Shown here piece by piece: positions 18,631-28,994 of a DNA stretch of 64,000 bases. The notes under the pieces are model-generated. The model saw nothing but the letters and a program-made list of their open reading frames with translations, ran no database searches and was not told the DNA's origin. The translations under genes were made by a program, and so were the position numbers. The DNA lies in assembly GCA_963921795.1 (NCBI GenBank), contig OY997644.1, positions 661,753 to 725,752 of the forward strand, in the 5' to 3' direction. The stretch is from Nannobrachium achirus (Eukaryota > Chordata > Actinopteri > Myctophiformes > Myctophidae). Every line of letters begins with the position of its first letter. Position 1 is the first letter of the stretch.

Positions 18631-19160
18631 GGGGCCATCCAAACGGCTGTTTACCCATATATGGAGACCCCCTGGTACCCATATATGGAGGTCCATGTAC
18701 TGTATATGGAGATATGCTGTGAGAGCCCAAACATGCTTACTCAGTTATTTGTTATGTGAAAGTACTATGATGTCCATGACAACTGACAACATACCCTTTT
18801 ATGCCCATACATGGAGATCCCTGTCTGTAGAACCAGTCACACAGATATGGGCTGTCTTGGCCATCTGTCTTGGCCATATATGGATTATGTTAGTGTGGTA
18901 TGTGGCCAATGTGTCCTCCATATATGGGCATTCCCATATGAAGTCCTGTTAGATATGGGCTTAATATTGAAGACATCAGGGAACTCCATATATGGACCTT
19001 GTCATACATCTTGAATCTATGACCTCAGCATCAAAGGCTGGATTGGGGTATGTCCCTGTGACAAACTATTATCATGTCCACTAGGGGTACTTAATGTACA
19101 TCAAGCAGCCTCACAGAAACAGGACATAGACTCCTGCCCTATGAGCCTCAGGGCTGGGCA

Positions 19161-19808
19161 GTGGGTTGCCTTTGGCCAAAGACAGAACTTAAAGTGGATT
19201 CTGTTCATGACCTGTGTTGCACTCTTGCAGAAAAGAGCAAAGGGATGCTCTTCTTCCATGCCTTCACTGGCTGCGATGTTGTTTCAGCATTCCGCGTAAA
19301 GGGGAAGAAGTCTGCGTGGCAAACCTGGAATGTTTGTGATGAGGCTTCTGGTGTCTTCAGCAAACTCAGCCATTACCCACCTGTAGTGGATGATGAAGAC
19401 CTGAAAACCTTGGAGAAGTTTGTGGTCATGATGTACGACCGATCCAGCACAGCTGAAGGTGTCAATGATGCGAGGTTGGACTTGTTTGCTCGGAAGCAGA
19501 GGCCATACGAAGCCATTCCTCCAACGCAAGCAGCACTGAAGCAACATGTGAAGCGCGCTTCCTATCAAGCGGCCTGCATCTGGAGTCAGTCAACAGTATG
19601 TCAACCAGAAATGCAGACTCCTGACAACTGGGGCTGGACCAAGAAAGGAGATCTGTGGCAGATTGATTGGACTGAGCTCCCACCCATTGCAGAGAGTTGC
19701 CAGCAGCTGACCAAGTGTGGATGCAATTTGGAATGCTGCAGTCGATGCAAATGCTACCACTTTGGTCTGACCTGCACGGCACTGTGCAGCTGCAGGTGCG
19801 AGGTTTAG
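19161..19808 (+). pseudogene. Truncated nuclease-like protein with cysteine-rich tail
   Basis: A 215-codon frame contains FFHAFTGCDVVSAF and KGKKSAWQTW (residues 31-55), then PPTQAALKQHVKRA and WGWTKKGDLWQ, and ends in a cluster of about a dozen cysteines (CGCNLECCSRCKC, CTALCSCRC). I know this pattern from unnamed multi-copy proteins of fish and invertebrates. There the GCD motif follows a domain resembling the PIN/XPG nuclease fold, and the tail resembles a CXC zinc module; both comparisons are inference. The expected upstream motif (QWVAFGQRQNLKW, 19156-19194) is in another frame, so a frameshift and loss of the N-terminus make this a fragment. It sits between the inverted arms, which suggests it is element cargo or the element's own protein. 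Confidence 0.6.
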
Positions 19809-20160
19809 AAGCGTTGTAGTATAGGCCTACTATACTATTGTACTATACTGCCTAGGCCCTAGAAAAAAAAAAAAAAAATTAAAGACAAAAAAAAAACTAC
19901 CTCCTGCCTCGACGGGATCATCACCTTATCGTGGTGAGGCAGTTTGCGTGTCTCCATGACCCCCAGAGCTATGTCGGCAGGAGTCTTGTACTCCTGTACT
20001 CCTGGCAGGGTTACCCAAGTCGAAAAGGTCGAAGAATAGAGACTAGACAAAGAGTGATCCCACGGCGCTATTATATCTACCATGCATTTTAGCCGCGTCA
20101 GCCGCTGTGCATTGAAATCCGCTCTGTTGAGTTACTACATTACTACATTACCCCCCCCCC

Positions 20161-20203
<43 letters not shown>

Positions 20204-20277
20204 ACTATAAACCTCTAACAATACTAAGATATACACTACCACCCATTTTATCCGAGTCAGACATAACACAAACCTCT

Positions 20278-20592
20278 AATTTAGCAGAATATTAGGATTC
20301 CGGGACTGATATATGGTACAAGGAAGCCAGTGAGTAAGTCCATGGGTCCAAATTTGGATTCTACATAGTGAAAAATGTATGATTTGACACCAAGATCATT
20401 CAAATAGGACAGGTCTATGGTATTTTATGGCGGCCATCTTGAAAAATGGCCGCCATCTTGAAATTTGATTTGGCCAGATGGTTTTATGAAAAGAGCAATC
20501 CCTAAGGAGTATGTGTGCCAATTTTGGTGCTTGTATCCGCAAGTGAACGATTATTTCTGTTATCTGCCCGGCTATCAGTTTGCGTGCCCCGG
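20278..20592 (-). repeat. Right inverted arm of the 3.3 kb unit
   Basis: Inverted counterpart of 17297-17646, shorter by a stretch around the CTTGCATTCCGCAATAAAAT segment of the left arm. The match stops at TTTGCGTGCCCC. Confidence 0.88.
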
Positions 20593-20599
20593 AGGAGTC

Positions 20600-21400
20600 C
20601 AGTCACTAATCAAGTCAGTTGGAAACAGGTGGGGGGGACGCAGGAAAACACTGGATGGGACAAAGTTTAGGGAACCCCTGGGGGGCGCTGGAGTAACAGC
20701 GCTGGCCTAACAGCGCTGGCCTAACAGTGAGGGCGGGAGGGGTGGACAAAAACAGCAACAGGGGCGACGGTCCAGTCAGTACAGAGGGCCCAAGCATGCC
20801 CCACGGACCACCGCCGGGCGACGACTGGGGTCCCTGCCGGGAAACGTGAGGGAACCCCCAGAGCCGCATCCTATAACAGGGGTGGCACAGGAACAGGACC
20901 CATAGGTACGCAGAGACAGGAACGCAACTCCCGACGGAAACTGGGAGACAGCGAGAGTCTTGGACGTAGAGAAGGACTGAAGAAGCCAACTGGAACAGTG
21001 CGGAACCTCAACGTAGTGCAGGAACCTACTCCTCCCAGGCAGAAGTAACCAGCCTGCTCACATCTCGTCTGGCTGACCCCAGGTGGGGTGAGTGTGACAC
21101 TTTAAACAGGATAGGAACACTCCAACAGAACAAACGTACAGTAGATCCCAACAGGAACACAACAACAACACACACACGCACACTCACACACACTCACACA
21201 GGAAGGTACAGAGAAGGAGAAAAACAAAACACTTGAGAAGACTGGACTCTCTTGGTTACAAAAACATTCAACCCCAAAAGGGGAAAAGGGGAAACAAACG
21301 ACCACCTAGTGGCCAGCATAAGGCTCCAAAAACAGTAGTAAAAAGTAGGCTAGCACAAAAAACTCGCAGAGCTCAAACAAACACACCCGTACCAAAAGGA
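20600..21400 (-). mobile_element. Gypsy-like LTR remnant (uncertain)
   Basis: On the minus strand a TG-initiated, C/T-rich segment (TGTCACACTCACCCC at about 21099) follows the gag fragment at 21405-21638 and reads down to about 20600. Position and composition fit a 3' LTR, but I cannot pair it with a second copy. Confidence 0.4.
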
Positions 21401-21404
21401 AAAA

Positions 21405-21800
21405 CTAGTTGGACTTAGGCCTAACAACAGGGTTTGCAGGTCTCACAAGGCACTGATTAATAAAATGGCCCTTAGAACCACAGTAAAGATAACGGCCTTG
21501 CCTCTCTCTCTCCTCCGCCGGCTGACGCCTCTGGCCGGGCCGAGGTTCCCAACCCAGTGGCCCCTCGTCTTCCTCCTGGGGTCGGCGAGCTTCGGCACCT
21601 CTCCCGCTGCGAGCAGCGGGGCCGGGGGTCAAGTTCATCTTCAGAAGAACGTGGAGGAACGCTGGAGTCAGTGGAGGAACTTGGAGACGGCTCCTGCCGC
21701 CTCAACTCTCGCAGGGATCGACGAAGGGACTGCATGGCTGGGGAGGGGCTCGGAACAGACTGAGCGCGTCCTGCAGATTCCACGTTTGGCTCCTTCATTC
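21405..21800 (-). pseudogene. Gypsy-type gag fragment
   Basis: The minus strand encodes a proline/arginine-rich segment followed by YLYCGSKGHFINQC, a retroviral-type zinc knuckle in which the first cysteine is replaced (the usual form is C-X2-C-X4-H-X4-C). The preceding part of gag (up to 21800) lies in a second frame, so at least one frameshift separates the two. No pol follows. Confidence 0.6.
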
Positions 21801-21959
21801 TGTTAGGAACCCCTGAACAAGCGTGGAATCAGACAGGCAGGACACGGCACTGGTTGAGGTAAATGTAAACTTTTACTGAAGTCACACACAGCAAACAAAC
21901 AAAGACGAGAATGTAATCTCAGCGAGAAGGGGAAGAGCTAAAGAGATTGTATATTCTTT

Positions 21960-23238
21960 GAGGATTAAAAAAAAAGTGACAGCCTGCACAGAGGACTTGT
22001 GGCTACCACAAGGCATGTAGTGTGCTTTTTTGTTGAGATTGAGGATTTGTTTTTGCACGCCCTGATTCTTGCCTTTCATGTTACTCCCGTTATCATAACT
22101 TTGGCCCCTGCAGTCACTGATGTCGAGACCCAGTTTTTCCAGATGGCTCAAGAAAGTATTGCACAGTGCTTCACACACCTGTTGTGGACTCACATGGAAT
22201 AAATCCAGTGAAATGCTCAGCAATAGAAACAACAGCAGCTGGCTTCTGTTTTTGGGACACAATTCACAATGCACAAAATTACTGACATCTGTTCAATGTG
22301 GTGTCGGGTGTACAGTCCAGAGTAATATTTTGCGTTGTGCACCTTTTCACAGATGGACTGGAGAACCATCCCTCCTATCCTCACAATCAGCTCATTCTGT
22401 GTCCTTGCTGAGGTAATGAGTGATTATGTCACATCTCTCGATTCTTTGCAAGTGCTCGCTCATTACTGGGTCGTGTTTAGCCATCCGCTCCACCTGTCTG
22501 AAAAAAATTACCATTGGAGGGCTCATACAGTTTGTCTGATGTCCCACGAAAGGCCATGTTGCGTTCAGCTAAATGACAGATGATGGAGATAATTCTGCAC
22601 AGCACTTCTCTCCAGTATTTTTTTTCTCTTTCTATTAGATCCATGTGTTGCCAGTCCACAGTCTTCATAGTTGCCATGCCAATCATGAGCGTGTGCCACG
22701 CTGCCATACAACGGGTGTGTGCTTTTGTTTGCTCATGAGCTTTTAGAATATCCCCGACATGTTTCCATCCATCATATCCCTCATTTGACAGACTGATGTC
22801 ACGTTTCCGGAAGAGTAAGCAACAAAAACAGAAAACCCTATCCTCAGATTGACTCTGGCCACATTCTCATAATATAATTCGGTTTAGTTGTGCGAATGGG
22901 AGGGGTGAAGTTGCCACATTCTTGCATATTTAATTGATACGTTTGCGCTCACACATTGTCATCCGAAACAAGGAATCGCTGAGTCCACGTCATGTATCCA
23001 AGCTGCATAATGCCTCCATCTCCCTGTGTTTAATAATTCTTCAAGTTCAACTCACAATGTAACCGCAGGACCCCCGCAAATATTTATCTGCGGTCGACGG
23101 TCGTAAACGGGCGATCAAAAAATAAAACCATGCGGCGGCGGGAGGGACTCGCAAAATCTACCAGCAATAAACCAGACAGCAAATAGGCCTACTTTAGCAA
23201 GATATGAATATCTACGGAGAGGACAACGTCAACGTCTC

Positions 23239-23275
<37 letters not shown>

Positions 23276-23959
23276 GCCCCTCATCTTGCCCTCCGCTGGC
23301 TCCTTCTCTGCGCTCCGCAGCGCGCGTAAAGCGTCTCCATTAGGACATGATTGCACAGAGAGCAAGAGAGAGAGAGAGAGCGGAGGGCGAGAGACCCACA
23401 CATCGGCCTATATTATATTACCGGTATATGACATACAAGTGACTCCAGTGGCACTTAGTTTCCTTTCATCTAACTGTGAGCAACTCCTCACAAATAATAC
23501 ACTATGTGCGATCGAGGGAGCGGTGATCAGAAATGAAATCAATGAGGGGAGGAGGCGGCCAGAATGGTCAGAAATCTAATGAGAGCAGACGGTCTGGAGG
23601 GGGATTTAACCTTTTATAAATAACTATGGATTTAACCCGCACATGGCTCTATATATTGCCTGTATTTGAGACGGATGGATTCACACCAACAGTGAAGCGC
23701 TTGCTGTAGCGAATCGAAACCACCGTTTTTTTGTGGATTTGCATTCGTTTCTTTGATTCGAAAAAGCATACGGATGTGTCTTCACATATGCCCAAACGTT
23801 GTGTATTTTCCGACAATACGTTAGAGGATTCGTTTTAATCGCAATAAAACGTGCCTGTGTGAATGCCGCCTCTGACTCTGACCCACCCAGTGCTGCTGCT
23901 GCAGTCTCTGTCTCAGTGTCACTCTCTTTTTTGCCCTCGCCCTCCATGGGCTCAATCTC

Positions 23960-23991
<32 letters not shown>

Positions 23992-24283
23992 TTTCACTCA
24001 CGGCTTTGGGCTGCATTTCAGCAGCTTGCGCTCCAGAAGAGCCAGCCACCACCATGTCGACCTGGGCAGGCTCGGCAGGTGGCTGTGGATCCTGTTCCAT
24101 TTCCCCATGATCTGAATCATCATCCCCGGCGGCGGTGCCACCCGTAAAAAAGGATATGTCAATTTTGGATATGATTCCATTTTTTCCTTCCTTCTTCCTC
24201 TTGTTTTGCGCCCCACTTGCTTTCTTTCTGTTCATTCTGTTTTGTTGTTGTCTACTTGTCTTCCCTCCTGACACTGCTGACAC
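21960..24283 (-). pseudogene. ZMYM1-like hAT transposase, decayed
   Basis: Pieces appear in order on the minus strand. At 24283 comes a basic N-terminus with KKASGAQNKRKKEGK, followed by an acidic linker with an Asp run. A TTF-type zinc-finger region (SLSNEGYDGWKHV, HEQTKAHTRCMAAW) lies at about 22860-22680. HLAERNMAFRGTSDKL lies at about 22590, and KHDPVMSEHLQRI at about 22470. Finally LGLDISDCRGQSYDNGSNM (about 22130-22090) is the conserved start of the DDE region. This is the architecture of DUF4371/ZMYM1-like hAT transposases. Stops and frameshifts (after HYLSKDTE, near 22390) break the frame, and the segment 23680-23870 looks like a separate insertion. Nothing past the first third of the catalytic domain remains. 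Confidence 0.8.
23233..23400. repeat. (CT)n and (GA)n microsatellites
   Basis: CT run at 23236-23275 and a GA run near 23363-23380, between parts of the hAT pseudogene. A second CT run lies at 24332-24382, upstream of it. Confidence 0.95.
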
Positions 24284-24299
24284 ATGGGTTGATTATTTT

Positions 24300-24325
24300 A
24301 CCTGAGAGGCGCTCAGCAGACTGGG

Positions 24326-24385
<60 letters not shown>

Positions 24386-25344
24386 CACACAGATGTTATC
24401 AGACTGGGGCTGAGAGGTAGGCCTACAGAAGTGTGACAGCATGGGGACTGGATCAGTCACTGGTCAAACTGACACACAGCTTCTCAGGAGGGGGGGGAGT
24501 AGGAGATTAATCAACTCACACATCACAATAGATCGGCTATTTTATCTTTGTCTTCACCACTTTTCGTTACAGCCTTATCATAGGCCATGACTAGCCTGGG
24601 ATCAATATCGTTTCCGGGTTTCCGGAACCACCGGTGCCGTGCATCTCCAAAATGATTCCCCCCCTCTGGTGATGCAAGGCTGCAGCAGGCAATGGCTATT
24701 TGGTGGTCCTTGGCATGGCAGCCTTTGGTGGGACCCCTGTGTTAACTGATGAGGGAGTGTTGTTGGTGATGTCTGTTTTGGGGGGATAAAAAGAGCAAAC
24801 ACCACTCACCTCTCTGGACTGCTGTCGGCTGCCTCTGAGCTTCACTCCTGCATGGAGAGGAGAGAAGAGAGAGCACTTTAATTTAACATATTTAGTTTAT
24901 TGCTGTGCAAGAAGAGAACTGTCAGGAAAGTAGAAAAAAAGTAGGAAGGGGCTGTTCTATTTTTGGGGGAAAAGAGCAAGCGAACAGTAACGACTTAATC
25001 CATCAAGACCAGAGGACCCCGATTCTATAATATTTGTATTAAAAGATTTGTTCGATTTTTTCCCCCAAAAGAATAGCAGATCTAGAAGCTTGTGCCGCAC
25101 TATGAGTTTGTAGATCTGCTGTTAGAAGCAGGACAGGACATAAATGTGTGTGTTTAGTGCTATGTCTCCCAGCTGCTGGACAAATTCCTTGAGCTTAAAA
25201 GAGTAGTTCACCCCCAAAATGACTTTTTCTTTTTTTGTAGAAGAGGTCAATATGTTAAAGCTGCAATCTGGCACATTACATTTCATCTGTTGTGATAGTG
25301 TGTATTGAGGCAACAATATAATCATTATTATTCCATAAATCAAT
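24300..25344. other. Intergenic with repeat remnants
   Basis: A CT microsatellite, the segment related to 14340-14510, and the palindrome at 25073-25123. No gene seen. Confidence 0.5.
25073..25123. repeat. Dispersed palindrome, short copy
   Basis: AATAGCAGATCTAGAAGCTTG faces GAGTTTGTAGATCTGCTGTT across a 12-base middle. Confidence 0.85.
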
Positions 25345-28050
25345 CAGCTGGTGGAAATCATCAGAAAACTGGCCAAGGAATGTGGTCTTGATGCAAAGGG
25401 CGTGTTGAAACTTTTTCAGAAAGTGTGGGGAGCATCAGGTAACTTGGAATGGAGATTCTGAACTAATAAAGTATGAAAAAACTGTTAGCTTTCCATGTTG
25501 TAGACTCTACAACATGGAATGTGTAATGCACACCCCTATTTTTCTCCTCCTAGGTGGCTGGGCAGTCATAATGTGCCCGTGTTCAGTGGTTTACAGCATA
25601 AAGTTCCTATTGAGAGGTGAGTCTCCACGAGATTATACAGACCTCTCGCTTTCTTGGAAGCATGTCCCAAATGTCTGTATCTGTGACTTTGCTCGAGGTC
25701 TTGCCACCCGTGCCAATGTGCGTGCCACACTGCAGAACCGGGAAAATGTCCTCTTCACTCCCCATGAGGGACGTCTGTTGGAGCCTACAGCTGATAACAT
25801 CAGGCTTGCAAAGGAGGGGCGCGTCAAAGTTGACTTAATGGTTGAAAGAGAAAAAACAGCTTCCAGATGCTGGCGGTCATCCTCTGACGGGGTCCTCACA
25901 GCACTACGTCCTCTATGATAAATTCCATGAAGACAACACCAAAGATGGAAGTGGAATTCTCCTTTTGCACAAAGTAGTGCAATGCAAGATATAGGGCGCC
26001 AGATCCCTTTGAGTCACACCCAACCACTACTTCCTGTTCATCCACGGAGCATTGATTCTAGTTGTTTTCTCCATTAGATTAAAGTGCTTTCTTCTCACTT
26101 TTTTCAACTTTTATTAATTGTCAAAATACATGTTATTTGTCTGCCTCATCTTTTTACCATCCCAAGTAATAAAAGTTGAAAAAAGTGAAAAGAAATCTAA
26201 TGGAGAAATCAACTAGAAGCAATGCTCTGTGGATGAACAGGAAGTAGTGGTAGGGTGTGACTAAAAGGGATCTGGCACCCTCCTCTGCAGTGCACTACTT
26301 TGTGCAAAAGGAGAATTGAGCTGGTGCCACAGTTGGCTGGTTGGGTATTCACAGGCAGCAGAGCAACTGTTCCCAGACATGAAGAAGAACAACTACTTCC
26401 TCAATGTGATGACCCCGTCAGCCCACATCCTTTTAATGCGGAACATTCTCCACCATCATAATACATCTGTCAACAAAAGATTTGAGAAGATGTACAGGAC
26501 TCTCACTTTGGATATCACACTTGATATGAATGGACAGGCTGTAATGGGTAACATTGTCATGTTTCTAAAATGTCCATATTCTAACAGCTCACCTACCTGT
26601 CTTAACAGCTCATCTATCTAATTATTTATTCAACAGCTCCTCCTCAACAACCTGGGACCACTACGTCACGTCCTCTGACCACAGCATTGGATGTGAGGAG
26701 GATCAACACGAGTGTGAGTCAGCTGCTCTGGGTTTGAGTTCAAACTTGGGCTTCCCTGGGTTAACCAATGATTTATTCTTGTTCCATTTTCTCTTGCTCT
26801 AGTGTTTCAGGGATGTCTACACTTTGAGGCCCTTACGGATCACACTACTCTTATCCACCCGTTGACGGCAAGCAGTCTGTGGTGACCAATGTGTCTGTCC
26901 ACGATAGAGGAAGTGCGGAGCAGCAAGCGTGTGAGTCTGCTTGATATTGTCATTCTTCCTGGGTCAACAAATGTCAATTCTTCTCGCCTCTTTTGTCGAG
27001 GGAGGGTGTTTGTAGGTAACATGTTTAGCAGCAGTTTTAATATATAGTATCCCAATGCGATTCAAGGTGTATTTGATATCTAGTATCTACAGCTTTCTAT
27101 CCTCAGCTCCACACACAACTGCAGTGGCGTCGGTGGGCTACGATGGGCTTCTAGGAGAGATCTGGCGAGAACAGCTGTTATTCAGCCTCGGAGATGCATC
27201 TCCCCTTGGGAAGAGGAGCTGAACACATACCAAAACAAACTGGTAAACTCCCAAATGCAAGTGCCTGTCCTTTTTCTTACAATAATCCTGTATTGTACTA
27301 ATGGCTCTTCCCTGCAGCTCGACTACATCCTGGACAGACAGCTTCCACCTGAGGAGATAATTGTCAAGGAAGGGGACATGGATTCAAATGTGAGCTGTGC
27401 AAAGTTTTTCTTAAATATGATGAAAGAAAAGTTGTGTGTTTGTCTGTGTTCATTAATGTGGTCGCCCTAACAGGGCAACCAGGTTTTAGTACTTGTCCGA
27501 CTTTATGCTTAATAGATCATCTCATCAGCTCATCTACCATGTCTAACAGCTCACCTACCTGTTTTACTCTTTGTAGATTGGAAATGCATGCATGAGGCTC
27601 GTTCAAGAATAAGCTTTGCAACATGTAAGAATTTTGTAAACATTTCCTTTGGATCTTTTAATGTTTTCTTAATAAAGTTTTTTTACTTTACCTAGAAAAG
27701 CACTATATAAGTCTGATGTATTATTAATGTAAAAAATGTACACACTTTGGTGAAAGCTACTGTACGATGGCTGTAACGTTTATTTTTCATAGGGAAAGGA
27801 CATATACCGGTACATAGAAAACATCGTCCTTACTTGGAAGTTTGTGCAACCAAGAGGACTCCATGTAAACCTTCCAGTGAGTGTGTCATTCAGTATTTGT
27901 AAATTAAAACTTTTGCATAACTAAGAATGTCTATAACAAATATAGTGTGTCTAAGAAATGGAATGTGTACTCATTCATGAATAGACTGATGGTGGTCTTT
28001 CCAGCGTGGAGCAAACGCAAATCTGGATTGGATCACTACATTTTGTGTGT
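25345..28050 (+). pseudogene. HMGXB3-like multi-exon gene, decayed
   Basis: Exon-like segments with good borders run in order. They are 25348-25438 (IIRKLAKECGLDAKGVLK), 25554 onward (GWAVIMCPCSVVYS, GESPRDYTDLSLSWKH, VCICDFARGLATRANVRA, FTPHEGRLLEPT), about 26310-26550 (AEQLFPDMKKNNYFLN, HILLMRNILHHHN), 27113-27240, 27318-27389 (LDYILDRQLPPEEIIVKEGD), 27577-27623 and 27793-27876 (GKDIYRYIENIVLTWKF). The wording matches the transposase-derived C-terminal region of HMGXB3 and its multi-copy fish relatives, from memory. Breaks: a frameshift at an A run near 25850, a 350 bp element inserted in the exon at 25963-26311, and an in-frame TAA at 27608. Later segments could belong to the next gene. 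Confidence 0.62.
25963..26311. mobile_element. Inverted-repeat element inside the HMGXB3-like exon
   Basis: Arms of about 140 bases begin TCCTTTTGCACAAAGTAGTGC and end GCACTACTTTGTGCAAAAGGA, inverted, with a 60-70 base centre. The word GAATT adjoins both ends, so the exact target duplication is unclear. Coding sequence resumes after the right end. Confidence 0.85.
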
Positions 28051-28155
28051 AAGTACAACATGTAATGACTTTGATACTAAATGATGTAAAAATCAGCCAT
28101 GGATGCCAAGTCTGACGGTCCATCCATAAACCTGTCATGCCCTTAACTTTGTGGA

Positions 28156-28196
<41 letters not shown>

Positions 28197-28990
28197 TTCT
28201 TCTTTTTTTTTTCAGAGGGTTTACATAACGTTTTTGTGGTTCTGATGGTCTTAATTGTTTTTGGTGTTCAATGTTTTGGATTTGATCCTCCAAAGTGTGT
28301 AATGTGCCTGCTGTTTTGTTTCTGACATTAATTGCATGGCTTTGTTTCTGTTGATGAGACATTATTTGAATGCCTTTATGCTGTGTGTTTGTATGTGAAG
28401 TGCTGTGAGCTCTTGGAGAATTGACTTAACCTGCAACTGTAGTATCCTCATAACTTTAGGCCTTGTGCATCTTTTTACTAATTTTACCCACCACAGATGA
28501 AGCCACCGCTGAGGGAGAAACTGGACATGTGTTTCTCAACATTCACATTAATCTAAAAGTGGTTCAGGATACCAACGTTACGTTGTCAAATCAGTAACTG
28601 TGATTAACTTGTGTTGTGATGATGGCCTATCTATTGCCATCAAACCTACCTCTGCCTGCCATCAAATAGCCCACATGACGGTTGTTGATCATTATCAACG
28701 ACCGTCATGTTTCAGGGCAAGTCATCAAATTGTAACATTTAACATTTCTATTAAACATGCAAATGAATGTATAGCGATCGTGATGCCAAAGTAGCATTGT
28801 CAATCAGTACAGTAGGCTATGATTAACTTGTGTTGTTGTGACTCTGCAAATTAAACTAATAACGATTGTGATTCAGGATCAACACATCAATAGGCTATCA
28901 CTGGGCATTAACCTGTCTTGTGACGTTAACCTCGTTACCTCATATCAAAGATATATTTATATACATAAATGTTTATAATATCTAATAGAT
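28051..28990. other. Intergenic or intronic, one palindrome
   Basis: TA microsatellite at 28159-28188 followed by T runs. The imperfect inverted repeat CATGACGGTTGTTGATCATT/AATGATAACGACCGTCATG-like pair spans 28674-28711. One doubtful exon-like piece follows an acceptor at 28495. Otherwise nothing recognised. Confidence 0.5.
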
Positions 28991-28994
28991 TCAG

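Larger units (their letters stand above)
17297..20592. mobile_element. 3.3 kb inverted-repeat unit carrying a broken nuclease-like gene
   Basis: The left arm (17297-17646) and right arm (20278-20592) are inverted copies, both carrying GTTCACTTGCGGATACAAGC, GGCCGCCAT words and CCGGGACTGATATATGG. Between them lie a tandem duplication (17681-18630), five CCATATATGG motifs (18654-18995), a truncated gene (19161-19808) and a CA microsatellite. The right border runs into a gypsy-like remnant, so the true right end may be lost. The left end may extend to TTAA at about 17113. I do not recognise a named superfamily. Confidence 0.65.

Noticed and set aside
18328-18730. Frames of 70-99 codons on both strands in the tandem duplication
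   Set aside because: Not conserved between the two duplicated units, so not coding.
23681-24110. Plus-strand frames rich in Ser or His
   Set aside because: Opposite strand of the Asp-encoding repeat in the hAT pseudogene.
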